From: Methylosinus sporium | Lineage (GTDB): Bacteria; Pseudomonadota; Alphaproteobacteria; Rhizobiales; Beijerinckiaceae | DNA length: 40,307 nt | Direction: 5' to 3' | NCBI RefSeq assembly: GCF_003113265.1 | Contig: NZ_PUIV01000034.1 | Coordinates: forward strand, 1 to 40,307 | In this document: positions 6,562-14,980 of the stretch, one piece after another | Layout: each line of letters begins with the position of its first letter | Position numbering within the stretch: the first letter of the stretch is position 1 | The notes under the pieces: generated by a model | The model's input: only the letters and a program-made list of their open reading frames with translations | Told to the model about the DNA's origin: nothing | Databases searched by the model: none | Position numbers and translations under genes: made by a program

Positions 6562-7230
6562 ATGTCGGACCAAAGCCTTCGCATCGTCTTCGCGATTTTT
6601 CCGCGTCTCACCCAGCTCGACTTCACCGGGCCTTTCGAGGTGCTGTCGCGACTGCCCGGCGCCGAGGTCGTCGTCGCCTCGCGCGAGGGCGGCGCCGTCG
6701 CTTCCGACACGGGGCTCGAATTCGGCTCGACGCGCGCGCTCGCCAGCGTGGAGCGCTGCGATCTCCTCTGCGTTCCCGGCGGTCCCGGCGTCGAGGCGGC
6801 GTCGGTCGATCGCGAATATCTGGAGCAGATCGCGCGGCTCGCGGAAGGCGCGCGCTATGTGACCTCGGTTTGCAACGGCTCGCTGCTGCTCGGCGTCGCC
6901 GGCCTGCTGCGCGGCAAGCGCGCCGCCTGCCATTGGGCCTGGCGCGATCTTCTGCCATTGTTCGGCGCCGTTCCAGACGCCGCGCGCGCCGTGCGCGACG
7001 GCCGCGTCGTCACCGGCGGCGGCGTGACGGCGGGCATTGATTTCGCTTTGACGCTCGCAGCCGATATCGCCGGCGAGCAGGTCGCGCGCGCGATCCAATT
7101 GTCGATCGAATATGCGCCGGCGCCGCCTTTCGACAGCGGGCGTCCAGAGACGGCGGGCGAAGCGCTGGTCGAATTCGTATCGCCGCGTTTCGCCGAGCGA
7201 AAGGCGCGCTTTGCGGCTTTGCACGGCTGA
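6562..7230 (+). CDS. DJ-1/PfpI family protein, isonitrile hydratase-like
   Basis: ATG 6562 follows GGGGGAGG by 7 bases and gives 222 residues; longer frames upstream cross the palindrome and lack a site. Sequence features match the isonitrile hydratase branch: LDFTGPFEVL near the N terminus (Asp20), VPGGPGVEA, the nucleophile elbow TSVCNGSLLLG with Cys104, and GGGVTAGIDFAL. Isonitrile hydratase converts isocyanides to N-formamides using Asp, Cys and Thr; here the residue after Cys is Asn rather than Thr, so activity may differ. The paired GlxA-like regulator argues for an inducible catabolic or detoxifying role. Confidence 0.85.
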   Translation: MSDQSLRIVFAIFPRLTQLDFTGPFEVLSRLPGAEVVVASREGGAVASDTGLEFGSTRALASVERCDLLCVPGGPGVEAASVDREYLEQIARLAEGARYVTSVCNGSLLLGVAGLLRGKRAACHWAWRDLLPLFGAVPDAARAVRDGRVVTGGGVTAGIDFALTLAADIAGEQVARAIQLSIEYAPAPPFDSGRPETAGEALVEFVSPRFAERKARFAALHG

Positions 7231-7290
7231 GCGCGGCGCGGCTTCTCCGATGCGGCTTTCTGTGCTCTATCGAGCGCTTCTGTCGCCGCA

Positions 7291-7926
7291 ATGGATGCGC
7301 CTATGACCACCGCCGCCACGCCTGCGCATGTCGTCATCGACGGCTTTCTCGGCGCGGCGCGCGCCGGCGAGCTGATGCAATTCGCGCTGGAGCATGAGAG
7401 CGAATTTCACCAATCGCGTTTCTACACAGCCGAGCGCGAGGCGCGCGTCGATACGTCGGTGCGCGATTCTTCGCATCTTCTCGAGCTCGGCCCGCTGCGC
7501 GCGGCTTTCGCCGCGTCCGTCGATGTGGTCCTCGCGCGTCTGACGAGCGAGCTGAATGTTTGTCTGCCGTCCGAAACGAAAAAAGAGATCGAGATGGTGC
7601 GCTATGGCGACGGCGGCTTCTTCAAGCGCCACGCCGATGCGCCGCCGCGGCCGGACGGACACGACAGCGTGCGGGCGCTCACGCTCGTCTATTATTTTCA
7701 CGCGCTGCCCAAGCGTTTCGACGGCGGCGAGCTGCGGCTCTTTTCGCCGGATGCGGGCTTTGCGGATGTAGCGCCGGTCTATGATCGTCTCGTCGCTTTT
7801 CCTTCCACCGCATTGCATGAGGTGCGGCCGACGCGCTGCGCGAGCGCATTTGCCGATGGGAGATTTTCGATCAATTGCTGGGTGAGGCGGCCGCGCGAAG
7901 GGCAATCCCCCTCGCCCTCATGCTGA
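7291..7926 (+). CDS. 2-oxoglutarate/Fe(II)-dependent dioxygenase (prolyl 4-hydroxylase-like)
   Basis: The 211-residue protein has a double-stranded beta-helix core with the iron ligands His114-x-Asp116 (FKRHADAP) and His176 (FPSTALHEVRPT), and Arg191 (GRFSINCW) placed to bind 2-oxoglutarate. YYFHALPKRFDGGELRLF is the family's central strand region. The substrate is unknown. The last codons (about residues 205-211) and the TGA stop are supplied by an intergenic palindromic repeat, so the C-terminal tail is probably not ancestral. A second in-frame ATG at 7303 is an alternative start; neither has a strong ribosome-binding site. Confidence 0.85.
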   Translation: MDAPMTTAATPAHVVIDGFLGAARAGELMQFALEHESEFHQSRFYTAEREARVDTSVRDSSHLLELGPLRAAFAASVDVVLARLTSELNVCLPSETKKEIEMVRYGDGGFFKRHADAPPRPDGHDSVRALTLVYYFHALPKRFDGGELRLFSPDAGFADVAPVYDRLVAFPSTALHEVRPTRCASAFADGRFSINCWVRRPREGQSPSPSC

Positions 7927-8036
7927 GGAGGTCGCGAAGCGACGGTCTCGAAGCACGAGGGCGAGTTCCCGAAGGCGGCGCTGACGGTTTCCTCGTCCTT
8001 CGAGACGGCGGCTGCGCCGCCTCCTCAGGATGAGGA
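7914..8036. repeat. Pair of palindromic intergenic repeat units (REP/BIME-like)
   Basis: Unit A (about 7914-7962) begins CCCTCATGCTGAGGAG and ends AAGCACGAGGG, with an internal palindrome GTCGCGAAGCGAC at 7931-7943. Unit B (7991-8035) begins CCTCGTCCTTCGAGAC and ends TCAGGATGAGG, with GGCGGCTGCGCCGCC at its centre. The pair is in inverted arrangement. This is the style of the very abundant short palindromic repeats of Hyphomicrobiales. It can form strong hairpins downstream of the oxygenase gene and supplies its stop codon. Confidence 0.8.
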
Positions 8037-8135
8037 AACCTCAACCCGATTCTTCTCCAGGTCCGGGACAGCTTTCGTTCTGGTCGGCCTGGAACAGGCA
8101 GAGCGCGAGATAGGCGGATGTTCCTATTCAAAGAA

Positions 8136-8150
8136 GTTCATTGTATGTTC
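8136..8150 (+). promoter_or_regulatory. Candidate LexA (SOS) box upstream of parE
   Basis: GTTC ATTGTAT GTTC is an exact match to the alphaproteobacterial LexA consensus GTTC-N7-GTTC. It lies 46 bp before the parE start codon in an AT-richer stretch, where a promoter is expected. Confidence 0.65.
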
Positions 8151-8196
8151 TCATACCCCCTCGCGCTCCCCCTCGCGAATCGCTAAAATCCCCTCC

Positions 8197-10212
8197 ATGG
8201 CCAAATCCGACGATCTTTTCGGCGGCGCCCCGCGCAAGCCGGCCGCCGCTCCCGCTGCGAAAGCGCCCAAGGCGCCGGCGGAGTATGACGCCGCCTCCAT
8301 CGAGGTGCTCGAGGGGCTGGAGCCGGTCCGGCGGCGGCCGGGCATGTATATCGGCGGCAAGGACGAGGCCGCCATGCATCACCTCTTCGCGGAGGTGCTG
8401 GACAACGCCATGGACGAGGCCGTCGCAGGCCACGCCAGCTTCATAGAGGTCACGCTCGAGCCGGAGGGCTGGCTCACCGTCGTGGACAATGGCCGCGGTT
8501 TTCCGATCGATCGACACCCCCGGTTTCCGGACAAGACCGGGCTCGAAGTCGCGATGACCATGCTGCACGCCGGCGGCAAATTCGACTCGGGGGCCTATCA
8601 AACCTCCGGCGGCCTGCACGGCGTCGGCGTGTCCGTGGTCAACGCCCTGTCGGAGAGGGTCGAGGTCGAGGTGGCCAGAGAGCAGCAGCTCTATCGTCAG
8701 GTCTTCTCGCGCGGCCTCGTCGCCAGCAAGTTCGAAAAGCTCGGCCGCATCGCCAATCGTCGCGGCACCAAGGTGCGCTTCAAGCCGGACGCGGACATCT
8801 TCGGCCCGGCGACGCATTGGCGGCCGGCGCGGCTGTTCCGCATGTCGCGCTCCAAGGCCTATCTCTTCGGCGGCGTCGAGATTCGCTGGCGCTGCGCCAA
8901 AGAGCTGATCGAGCCGGGCTCCGACGTTCCGGCCGAGGCGGTGCTGCGTTTTCCCGGCGGCCTGCGCGACTATCTCGCGCGCGAGACCGAGGGCAAGGAG
9001 CTGGTCGCCGATCAGCCCTTCGTCGGCAAGGTGCAGCGCGAGGGCGGCCATGGCTCGCTCGAATGGGCGATCGCCTGGTTCGCCAATGAGGACGGCTTTT
9101 CGCACTCTTATTGCAACACGATTCCGACGCCCGACGGCGGCACGCATGAGGCGGGCTTTCGCCTCGCTCTGCTGCGCGGCTTGAAGGATCACGCCGAGCG
9201 CATCGGCCAGGCCAAGCGCGCCGCCAATGTGACGGCGGACGATCTCATGGGCCAATCGGCGGCGATGATCTCCGTGTTCATTCGCGAGCCGGAATTCCAG
9301 GGCCAGAACAAGACGCGGCTGATGAATGTCGAAGCGTCGCGCCTCGTCGAAGGCGCGGTGCGCGACGCTTTCGATCATTGGCTCGCCGGCGCGCCGTCGC
9401 AGGCGGGCAAGCTGCTCGATTTCGCGGTGGAGCGCTCCGAGGAGCGGCTTCGCCGACGCGCCGAGAAGGAGCAGGCGCGCAAATCCCCGACGCGCAAATT
9501 GCGCCTGCCGGGCAAGCTCGCCGATTGCACCAATACATCGTCGCAAGGCTCGGAGATATTCATCGTCGAGGGCGATTCCGCCGGCGGCTCCGCCAAGGCC
9601 GCGCGCGACCGCGCCAGCCAGGCGGTGCTGCCTCTGCGCGGCAAGATTCTCAATGTCGCCTCCGCCGGACGCGAGAAGCTCGCCGCCAATCAGCAGCTCG
9701 CCGATCTGGTGCAGGCGCTCGGCTGCGGAATCGGCTCGCATTATCGCGACGAGGATTTGCGCTACGACAAGATCATCGTGATGACGGACGCCGATGTCGA
9801 CGGCGCGCATATCGCGTCGCTGCTCATCACTTTCTTCTTTCGGCAAATGCCCAAGCTCATCGACGGCGGCCATCTCTATCTCGCCGTGCCGCCGCTGTAT
9901 AAGCTCACGCAAGGCGCCAAGACCGTCTATGCGCGCGACGACGCGCATCGCGACGAGCTGGTGAAGAAAGTGCTGACCGGCAAGGGCAAGATCGAGACGA
10001 GCCGCTTCAAAGGCCTCGGCGAGATGATGCCGGCTCAGCTCAAGGAAACGACGATGGACGCCAGGAAGCGCACTCTGCTCAAGGTGGTGATCGCCGGCGA
10101 GGAGCGCGAGGAGACCGCCGATTGCGTCGAGCGGCTGATGGGCGCCAAGCCAGAGGCGCGTTTCGCCTTCATTCAGGAGCGCGCCGCTTTCGCCACGGAA
10201 TTGGATGTGTGA
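8197..10212 (+). CDS. parE: DNA topoisomerase IV subunit B
   Basis: The 671-residue protein has the GHKL ATPase domain (EVLDNAMDEAVAGH and VVDNGRGFPID; GGLHGVGVSVVNALS), the transducer domain, and the TOPRIM region with IVEGDSAGGSAK and MTDADVDGAHI. The length and the short N-terminal Ala/Pro/Lys-rich extension (about residues 10-27) fit alphaproteobacterial ParE rather than GyrB, which is longer. With ParC it decatenates daughter chromosomes. It stands alone with its own upstream region containing a LexA box, so it may be induced by DNA damage. Confidence 0.95.
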   Translation: MAKSDDLFGGAPRKPAAAPAAKAPKAPAEYDAASIEVLEGLEPVRRRPGMYIGGKDEAAMHHLFAEVLDNAMDEAVAGHASFIEVTLEPEGWLTVVDNGRGFPIDRHPRFPDKTGLEVAMTMLHAGGKFDSGAYQTSGGLHGVGVSVVNALSERVEVEVAREQQLYRQVFSRGLVASKFEKLGRIANRRGTKVRFKPDADIFGPATHWRPARLFRMSRSKAYLFGGVEIRWRCAKELIEPGSDVPAEAVLRFPGGLRDYLARETEGKELVADQPFVGKVQREGGHGSLEWAIAWFANEDGFSHSYCNTIPTPDGGTHEAGFRLALLRGLKDHAERIGQAKRAANVTADDLMGQSAAMISVFIREPEFQGQNKTRLMNVEASRLVEGAVRDAFDHWLAGAPSQAGKLLDFAVERSEERLRRRAEKEQARKSPTRKLRLPGKLADCTNTSSQGSEIFIVEGDSAGGSAKAARDRASQAVLPLRGKILNVASAGREKLAANQQLADLVQALGCGIGSHYRDEDLRYDKIIVMTDADVDGAHIASLLITFFFRQMPKLIDGGHLYLAVPPLYKLTQGAKTVYARDDAHRDELVKKVLTGKGKIETSRFKGLGEMMPAQLKETTMDARKRTLLKVVIAGEEREETADCVERLMGAKPEARFAFIQERAAFATELDV

Positions 10213-10218
10213 AGGGAA

Positions 10219-10236
10219 CCGTGGATCGGACCACGG
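10219..10236 (+). terminator. Hairpin downstream of parE
   Basis: CCGTGG / CCACGG with a 6-nt loop lies 6 bp after the parE stop and is followed by CGTTTCCTCTCTC. The weak T-run makes it a possible rather than certain terminator. Confidence 0.45.
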
Positions 10237-10368
10237 CGTTTCCTCTCTCGCATATCGGGGCGCGATCGATGAGTCGCGCGATTTTGAAATGATTTTCTCG
10301 CCCGCCGACGGCCGTTGGGCTATGGTTCGCGCCACTCGAAGCGGGCGGCGGGCGTCGAGGGACCGATC

Positions 10369-11412
10369 TTGACGGACATCGACAGCAAGAGCGAGGCGTC
10401 CGCGCCGCAGCGGGCGGATGATCGCGACGCCGCGCTGGCGCTCGAGCGAATGCGCATGGCGCTGGATGCGAGCCTCACCGGAATTTGGGATTGGGATCTC
10501 GTCACCGGCGAGGTGCATCTCGACGAGCGGGTGCGCGCGCTCTGGGCTTTGCCGGAAGGCGCGCCCGGAAGCTTCGAGATTTTTCGCAATGCGATGCACA
10601 AGGACGACAAGGCGCAGACGCGCGAGGCGGCGCCCGCCGCGCTCGATCCGGGCCAGCTCGGCGATTACGAGGCGGAGTATCGCATCATCGGCCAGACCGA
10701 CGGCGTCGAGCGCTGGATCGCAGTGCGCGGCCGCACGTTTTTCGAAGGCGGACGCGCCGCGCGCATCATCGGCACGGCGCGCGACATCACCGATCGCAAG
10801 CGGCGCGAGGATCATGTCCATGTGCTGCTGCGCGAGCTGGTGCATCGCTCCAAAAATCTTCTCGCCGTCGTGCAGGCCATGGCGCGGCAGACGGCGGCGG
10901 GCGCGCCTTCGCTCGCCGATTTCCAGCGCAAATTCGCCGCGCGTCTGCAGGCGCTCTCCATGGCGCATGATCTTCTCGTCTCGCAGGATTGGCATGGCGC
11001 GTCGATGCCGGAGCTGGTGCGCGCGCAATTGTCCTATTGTCTCGACGCCGGCTGCGTCGAGGAGCAGACGCGCGCCGGCGGCCCCGATCTGATGCTGAAG
11101 CCGGAGGCGGCGCAGAACATCGGCCTCGCATTGCACGAACTCGCCGTGAATGCGCTGACGCATGGCTCGCTGTCACAGCCGGAGGGGCGCATCGAATTGC
11201 ATTGGCGCATCGACGATGCGCGTTTTGTGGTGGAGTGGCGCGAGTTCGGCGGCCCGCCGGCGGCGCCGGAGCAGATGCGCGAGGGCTTCGGCCATAAGGT
11301 GATCAAGCGCCTCGTCGCGCAAGCGCTGGGCGGCGAGGCGACGATCGGCTTTCCGCCCGACGGCTTCGAATGGACGCTCGCCGTGCCGGCGGCGCAAGCG
11401 CTGGCGGAGTGA
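10369..11412 (+). CDS. PAS-domain sensor histidine kinase, HWE family
   Basis: A TTG at 10369 preceded by GAGGGA (6-base spacing) gives 347 residues; no good ATG lies upstream. Residues about 25-145 form a PAS domain (MALDASLTGIWDWDL, ERWIAVRGRTFFEGG, RIIGTARDITDRK). The kinase core starts LVHRSKNLLAVVQAMARQT with phosphoacceptor His159. The N box is ALHELAVNALTHGSLS, and WREFGGP supplies the family's W-x-E signature. No transmembrane segment is seen, so it is a cytoplasmic sensor. There is no adjacent response regulator, so its partner is unknown; HWE kinases often feed the general stress response in alphaproteobacteria. Confidence 0.87.
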   Translation: MTDIDSKSEASAPQRADDRDAALALERMRMALDASLTGIWDWDLVTGEVHLDERVRALWALPEGAPGSFEIFRNAMHKDDKAQTREAAPAALDPGQLGDYEAEYRIIGQTDGVERWIAVRGRTFFEGGRAARIIGTARDITDRKRREDHVHVLLRELVHRSKNLLAVVQAMARQTAAGAPSLADFQRKFAARLQALSMAHDLLVSQDWHGASMPELVRAQLSYCLDAGCVEEQTRAGGPDLMLKPEAAQNIGLALHELAVNALTHGSLSQPEGRIELHWRIDDARFVVEWREFGGPPAAPEQMREGFGHKVIKRLVAQALGGEATIGFPPDGFEWTLAVPAAQALAE

Positions 11413-11430
11413 GGATTCTGCAATCGAACG

Positions 11431-11466
11431 GCGCTCCCTTCCCCCACTGGTGGGAGAAGGGAGCGC
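11431..11466. terminator. Large hairpin between convergent genes
   Basis: GCGCTCCCTTC and GAAGGGAGCGC pair over 11 bp, and the inner CCCAC-TG-GTGGG extends the stem with one mismatch. It lies between the kinase stop and the dapE stop and probably acts as a two-way terminator or 3'-end stabiliser. It has no T-run and also resembles dispersed palindromic repeats. Confidence 0.55.
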
Positions 11467-11469
11467 GCT

Positions 11470-12627
11470 TCAGCGCGCGAAATACGTCTCGATGATGCGC
11501 TTGTAGATCGCGGTCAGCCCGTCGACATCCTCGAGCCGCGCGTGCTCGTCCACCGCATGGATCGACTCGTTGAGGAGGCCGAACTCCAGCACCGGACAAT
11601 CGCGCGTGATGAAGCGCGCGTCCGACGTGCCGCCGCTGGTCGAAAGGCCCGGACGGCGCCCCGTCACCTGCTCGATCGCGCCGGCGACCAGCGCGCTGAA
11701 ATCGCCCGGCGCGGTGAGGAAGGGCAGCGAATTGCAGGGCAGGAACTCCACCTCCACTTTCGCGCCCGCCGCGGCCGTCTCGATCACGCGGAGGATTTCC
11801 GCCTGCAACGTCTCCAGCGTCCACACATTGTTGAAGCGGATATTGAAGCGCGCACGCGCTTCGCCGGGAATGACATTGGCGGCCTGATTGCCGATGTCGA
11901 TCGACGTCACCTCGAGATTGGAGCGGTCGAAATGCTCCGTCCCTTCGTCGAAGACGTGAGTCGACAGAGCGGTGACGATGCGCGCGACAGTGGGCGTGGG
12001 ATTTTCGGCGCGATGCGGATGGGCGGAATGGCCCTGCTTGCCGCGCACCACGAGACGCCCGTTGAGCGAGCCGCGCCGGCCGATCTTGATCGTGTCGCCG
12101 AGTTCTTCGACATTGGTCGGCTCGCCGACGATGCAATGGTCGAAGATCTCGCCATTGGCTTTCGCCCAATCGAGCATCTTCACCGTGCCATTGACGGCGG
12201 GGCCTTCCTCGTCGCCGGTGATGAGGAAGGAGATGGCGCCCTCGGGAGCGCCATGCTCCTTCACATAGTCGATGGCGGCGGCGGCGAAGGCGGCTATGCC
12301 GCCCTTCATATCGGAGGCGCCGCGGCCGAAAATCTTGCCGTCGGCGATCTCGCCGGAGAAGGGGTCGAAGCGCCAGCGCTCGGGATTGCCGCTCGGCACC
12401 ACATCCGTATGGCCGGCGAAGACGAGATGCGGCCGGCCCTCGCCGATCTTGGCGAAGAGATTGTCGATGTCCGGCGTGCCTTCCTCTTTGAAGACGAGCC
12501 GATGCGTGGCGAAGCCCGCCTCCTTCAAGCGCTGCTCGAGCACGCCGAGCGCGCCGGCGTCCGCCGGGGTGACGGAGGGGCAGCGAAGGAGATCGCGGGT
12601 GATGGAAAGGGCGGGGGAAAGAGTCAT
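11470..12627 (-). CDS. dapE: Succinyl-diaminopimelate desuccinylase
   Basis: The 385-residue M20-family metallohydrolase removes succinate from N-succinyl-LL-diaminopimelate in the lysine and meso-diaminopimelate pathway. Metal-ligand motifs are in order: [39 protein letters not shown] with the catalytic Glu, [19 protein letters not shown] in the dimerisation lid, and [11 protein letters not shown] near the C terminus. Length is normal. It is transcribed toward the kinase gene and shares the hairpin at 11431-11466. No dapD or dapC is adjacent. Confidence 0.96.
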   Translation of the reverse strand: MTLSPALSITRDLLRCPSVTPADAGALGVLEQRLKEAGFATHRLVFKEEGTPDIDNLFAKIGEGRPHLVFAGHTDVVPSGNPERWRFDPFSGEIADGKIFGRGASDMKGGIAAFAAAAIDYVKEHGAPEGAISFLITGDEEGPAVNGTVKMLDWAKANGEIFDHCIVGEPTNVEELGDTIKIGRRGSLNGRLVVRGKQGHSAHPHRAENPTPTVARIVTALSTHVFDEGTEHFDRSNLEVTSIDIGNQAANVIPGEARARFNIRFNNVWTLETLQAEILRVIETAAAGAKVEVEFLPCNSLPFLTAPGDFSALVAGAIEQVTGRRPGLSTSGGTSDARFITRDCPVLEFGLLNESIHAVDEHARLEDVDGLTAIYKRIIETYFAR

Positions 12628-12682
12628 GGGGGGAAGTTAGGAAAAGCGGCGAGCCTCCGCAATAGGCGGGGCGCGCCGCGTT

Positions 12683-13585
12683 TCACGCCGGCTTTCGGCC
12701 GGCGGCGCGCACGGCGATGAAGGATGGCTCCGTCATGTTCCAAAGATCGACATTGGCGGGGAAGACCATGTCGCCCGGCGGCAGTATGGCGCAGCGGCCC
12801 TCGTAATCGGAGGCCTCGACGATCAGGCCGGCGTCCTCGAGCAGCAGACGCAAGGCGTCGCGGCTGAAACGGAAGAAATCATTGGGATGGGCGTGGATGG
12901 GGAAGCACTGATGCGTGCCGATCCAGAACAGGCCGCCCGGCGCCAGCACACGGGCGATCTCCTTGGCCGCGATCCATGGCCGCTCCAAATGCTCGAACAC
13001 GGCGTTGGCGAGGAAACAGTCGAAAGCGCCGGTCCATTGCGCGGGGAGCGCATGGAGATCGGCGACGACGTCCACATCCTGGCCCTCTCGTATGTCCATC
13101 TTGAGATAGTCCGCGTCGCGCACCCAGGGAAAATTGGGGCGCGAATGCGTCGCGACGCCTAGCGTCGATTGCCGCGTGCCGGCCTCCAGCACGCGCGCGG
13201 GCCGGCGCTCGCGCAGCAGACGGTCGAAAGCCGCGGCGACATCCACTTCGGGCCGGTAGTCGAGCGGCGGCTTGATCTCCACCAGAAAATCGCGATCCGG
13301 CTCGCGTCCCTCGCGCGCGCCGATGCGGATGAAATGCAGCAGCGGATTCTCGCCGGAGGCGGCGACGTCGGGATAGCGCAGGAGATAGCCGGCGGTCGAA
13401 AAGGCCCAGCTCGGATCGCGCCCCTCCTGCGCGCCGAAGTCGAGATAATGGCGCGCGGGATCGATGGCGGCGTCGCGGACGTCTGGATATCGGTAGAGAT
13501 ACCAGCCGGCGTTGAAGAAGCGGGACGTCTTGATCGACAACAGGTCGTAGGCGCGGCGAATGCCTCGAAAATGCGACTGCTTCAT
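12683..13585 (-). CDS. SAM-dependent methyltransferase with N-terminal YPDV-type repeats
   Basis: ATG 13585 gives 300 residues; a longer TTG start at 13645 is possible. Two copies of a short repeat precede the enzyme: FNAGWYLYRYPDV to FGAQEGRDPS (24-59) and FSTAGYLLRYPDV to IGAREGREPD (62-97). This module is often found in glycosyltransferases and polysaccharide-synthesis proteins. The class I methyltransferase domain follows, with VLEAGTRQSTLG (132-143), a motif II-like YLKMDI, and FLANAVFEHLERPW then LAPGGLFWIGTHQ. I infer a role in modifying a cell-surface glycan or lipid, but no glycan genes are adjacent. Confidence 0.75.
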   Translation of the reverse strand: MKQSHFRGIRRAYDLLSIKTSRFFNAGWYLYRYPDVRDAAIDPARHYLDFGAQEGRDPSWAFSTAGYLLRYPDVAASGENPLLHFIRIGAREGREPDRDFLVEIKPPLDYRPEVDVAAAFDRLLRERRPARVLEAGTRQSTLGVATHSRPNFPWVRDADYLKMDIREGQDVDVVADLHALPAQWTGAFDCFLANAVFEHLERPWIAAKEIARVLAPGGLFWIGTHQCFPIHAHPNDFFRFSRDALRLLLEDAGLIVEASDYEGRCAILPPGDMVFPANVDLWNMTEPSFIAVRAAGRKPA

Positions 13586-13733
13586 TTCCCAACGTGGATT
13601 TCGAACAGGAGCCGGGAACACTACAGGCGCGCGTCGGCGAATCAAGCTTTCGTCGATGTGGGCATTCGGGCTGGCTGGCCTGAAACGTGCTTCCTCGCGG
13701 TCACGGAGACAAATGTCCGAAAGGGAACAGGAA

Positions 13734-13979
13734 ATGTCCGAGGAGACCGGGGGCTATTTCATCGATTGGGACGGCAAGATGCGGCCCATCGGCCAGCCCG
13801 GCAAAGGGCTGCGCTGCGAGGTGGATCTGAAGGCCAAATATGTGATGGTCTTCAATAAATACGGCGGACTCGATCACGAGTCGACCTGGTACGCCGATGA
13901 GGCCGCCGTCGCCAAGGCGGGCCTCAAGGTCGTGCACGCCGATCTCGATTCGCCGATCAAGATTTCCTCGATCGACTGA
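13734..13979 (+). CDS. Small acidic protein of unknown function
   Basis: ATG 13734 with AGGGA upstream gives 81 residues; ATG 13713 in the same frame is an alternative. The protein reads GGYFIDWDGKMRPIGQPGKG, then KYVMVFNKYGGLDHESTWYADE and a C-terminal VVHADLDSPIKISSID. It is soluble, has no cysteine-rich or membrane segment, and I do not recognise the family. It is divergent from the methyltransferase gene (148 bp apart) and followed by a clear terminator, so it is likely a monocistronic gene. Confidence 0.7.
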   Translation: MSEETGGYFIDWDGKMRPIGQPGKGLRCEVDLKAKYVMVFNKYGGLDHESTWYADEAAVAKAGLKVVHADLDSPIKISSID

Positions 13980-14015
13980 TTTCGCGAGCTTTCCGCGGGG
14001 GCGGAGAGGGGGCAC

Positions 14016-14050
14016 GGGGCGCCTGTGGCTGCGGGCGCCCCGATTTATTT
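14016..14050 (+). terminator. Intrinsic terminator
   Basis: GGGGCGCC (14016-14023) and GGCGCCCC (14034-14041) form an 8-bp GC stem followed by GATTTATTT on the plus strand, 36 bp after the stop of the small acidic protein. It ends at the hdeD stop codon on the other strand. Confidence 0.7.
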
Positions 14051-14684
14051 ACGCGCCCTGCGGATGCGCCAGCGGCGGATGCTCGACATGGCGGGCGTGC
14101 AGCCGGAAGGCCAGGATCAGCTCCACAATGCCGAGCGCGATCGCATAGATGCCGAGCCACCAACTCAGCACCACCGCGCCGATGACCGGCGTCAGCAGCA
14201 GAAACAGGCCGAACACGACGGCGAGCAGGCCGCCCAGCGCCAGCCACCAGCGGCCGTGATCCTCCTTCAGATCGAGCGCGGAGCCGAAGGTCAGCGCGCC
14301 GCCGACGACCTCGCCCGCGCCGAACACTGCGACGAAGATCAGCGCCGTGATGCCGGGCCAGAAGGCCGCGAAAGCGCCAGCGGCGATTTTCACCAATCCG
14401 GCCAGGAAGAGGAACAGCCAGGCCTCGCCCTGCCGCGCGGCGCGCACCGCGGCGACGATCGTGGCTATGCCGTCGACGGCAGCGAAAATCGCGAAGACCA
14501 GCACCAGCGACAGGATCGTCACGCCGGGCATGAACAGGGCGATGATCCCGAATAGGATCGCGGCGAGGCCACGCAGGGCGATAGCCCACCAATTATGGGC
14601 GAGAATGGCGTTTTTCGCCTCGAGCCTGTTCAAATCGAACGGGCCGCCGCGAAACGGGTCGCCGGATACATTGCTCGTGCTCAT
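14049..14684 (-). CDS. hdeD: HdeD-like (DUF308) membrane protein
   Basis: The 211-residue protein has six hydrophobic helices in three paired DUF308 repeats: WWAIALRGLAAILFGIIALF, ILSLVLVFAIFAAVDG, the WLFLFLAGLVKIAAG segment, GITALIFVAVFGAGEVVGG, WWLALGGLLAVVFGLFLLL and WWLGIYAIALGIVELILAF. The N terminus is a polar stretch of about 25 residues. E. coli HdeD is an inner-membrane protein linked to acid resistance at high cell density; the role here is by family only. GAGGA precedes the ATG at a good distance. Confidence 0.88.
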   Translation of the reverse strand: MSTSNVSGDPFRGGPFDLNRLEAKNAILAHNWWAIALRGLAAILFGIIALFMPGVTILSLVLVFAIFAAVDGIATIVAAVRAARQGEAWLFLFLAGLVKIAAGAFAAFWPGITALIFVAVFGAGEVVGGALTFGSALDLKEDHGRWWLALGGLLAVVFGLFLLLTPVIGAVVLSWWLGIYAIALGIVELILAFRLHARHVEHPPLAHPQGA

Positions 14685-14980
14685 GCTTGGCTCCTCGGAA
14701 ATCTCAAGGTGTCGCGAAGCGACGGCTCTCCGACGGGGGAGCCGCGCCCCGCCATCACATCGGTCCGTTTTGCATTTCGTCGAGGCCTCCGCCGGGCGCC
14801 GCTCGCGTCGCGAGCGTCGATGCGGACGATTTTGGACGCATTAACCAGATTTCTACCGCTTATTCCTAATATATCTCTGCATATATTTCTGTTTTTCTGC
14901 ATGACTAGCGCATGAAAGATCGTCAGTCTCGAAGAATAGTTTCATAGAAAAACTATATTCATTGCTCAGTGTTCCGACAG
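14685..14980. other. Intergenic region with AT-rich promoter-like stretch and partial palindromic repeat
   Basis: No gene is supported here. GTCGCGAAGCGAC at 14711-14723 followed by GGCTCTC repeats the core of the palindromic unit at 7931-7943, so this is probably a decayed copy. Bases 14850-14970 are AT-rich and include a 7-bp inverted repeat ATAGTTT/AAACTAT (14936-14942 / 14950-14956), possibly a promoter or operator for the downstream remnant or for a gene since lost. Confidence 0.5.

Noticed and set aside
8128-11163. Open frame of about 1000 codons on the minus strand opposite parE and the kinase gene
   Set aside because: It is rich in Arg, Ala, His and Glu with no domain, crosses two confidently identified plus-strand genes, and is a codon-bias shadow typical of GC-rich DNA.
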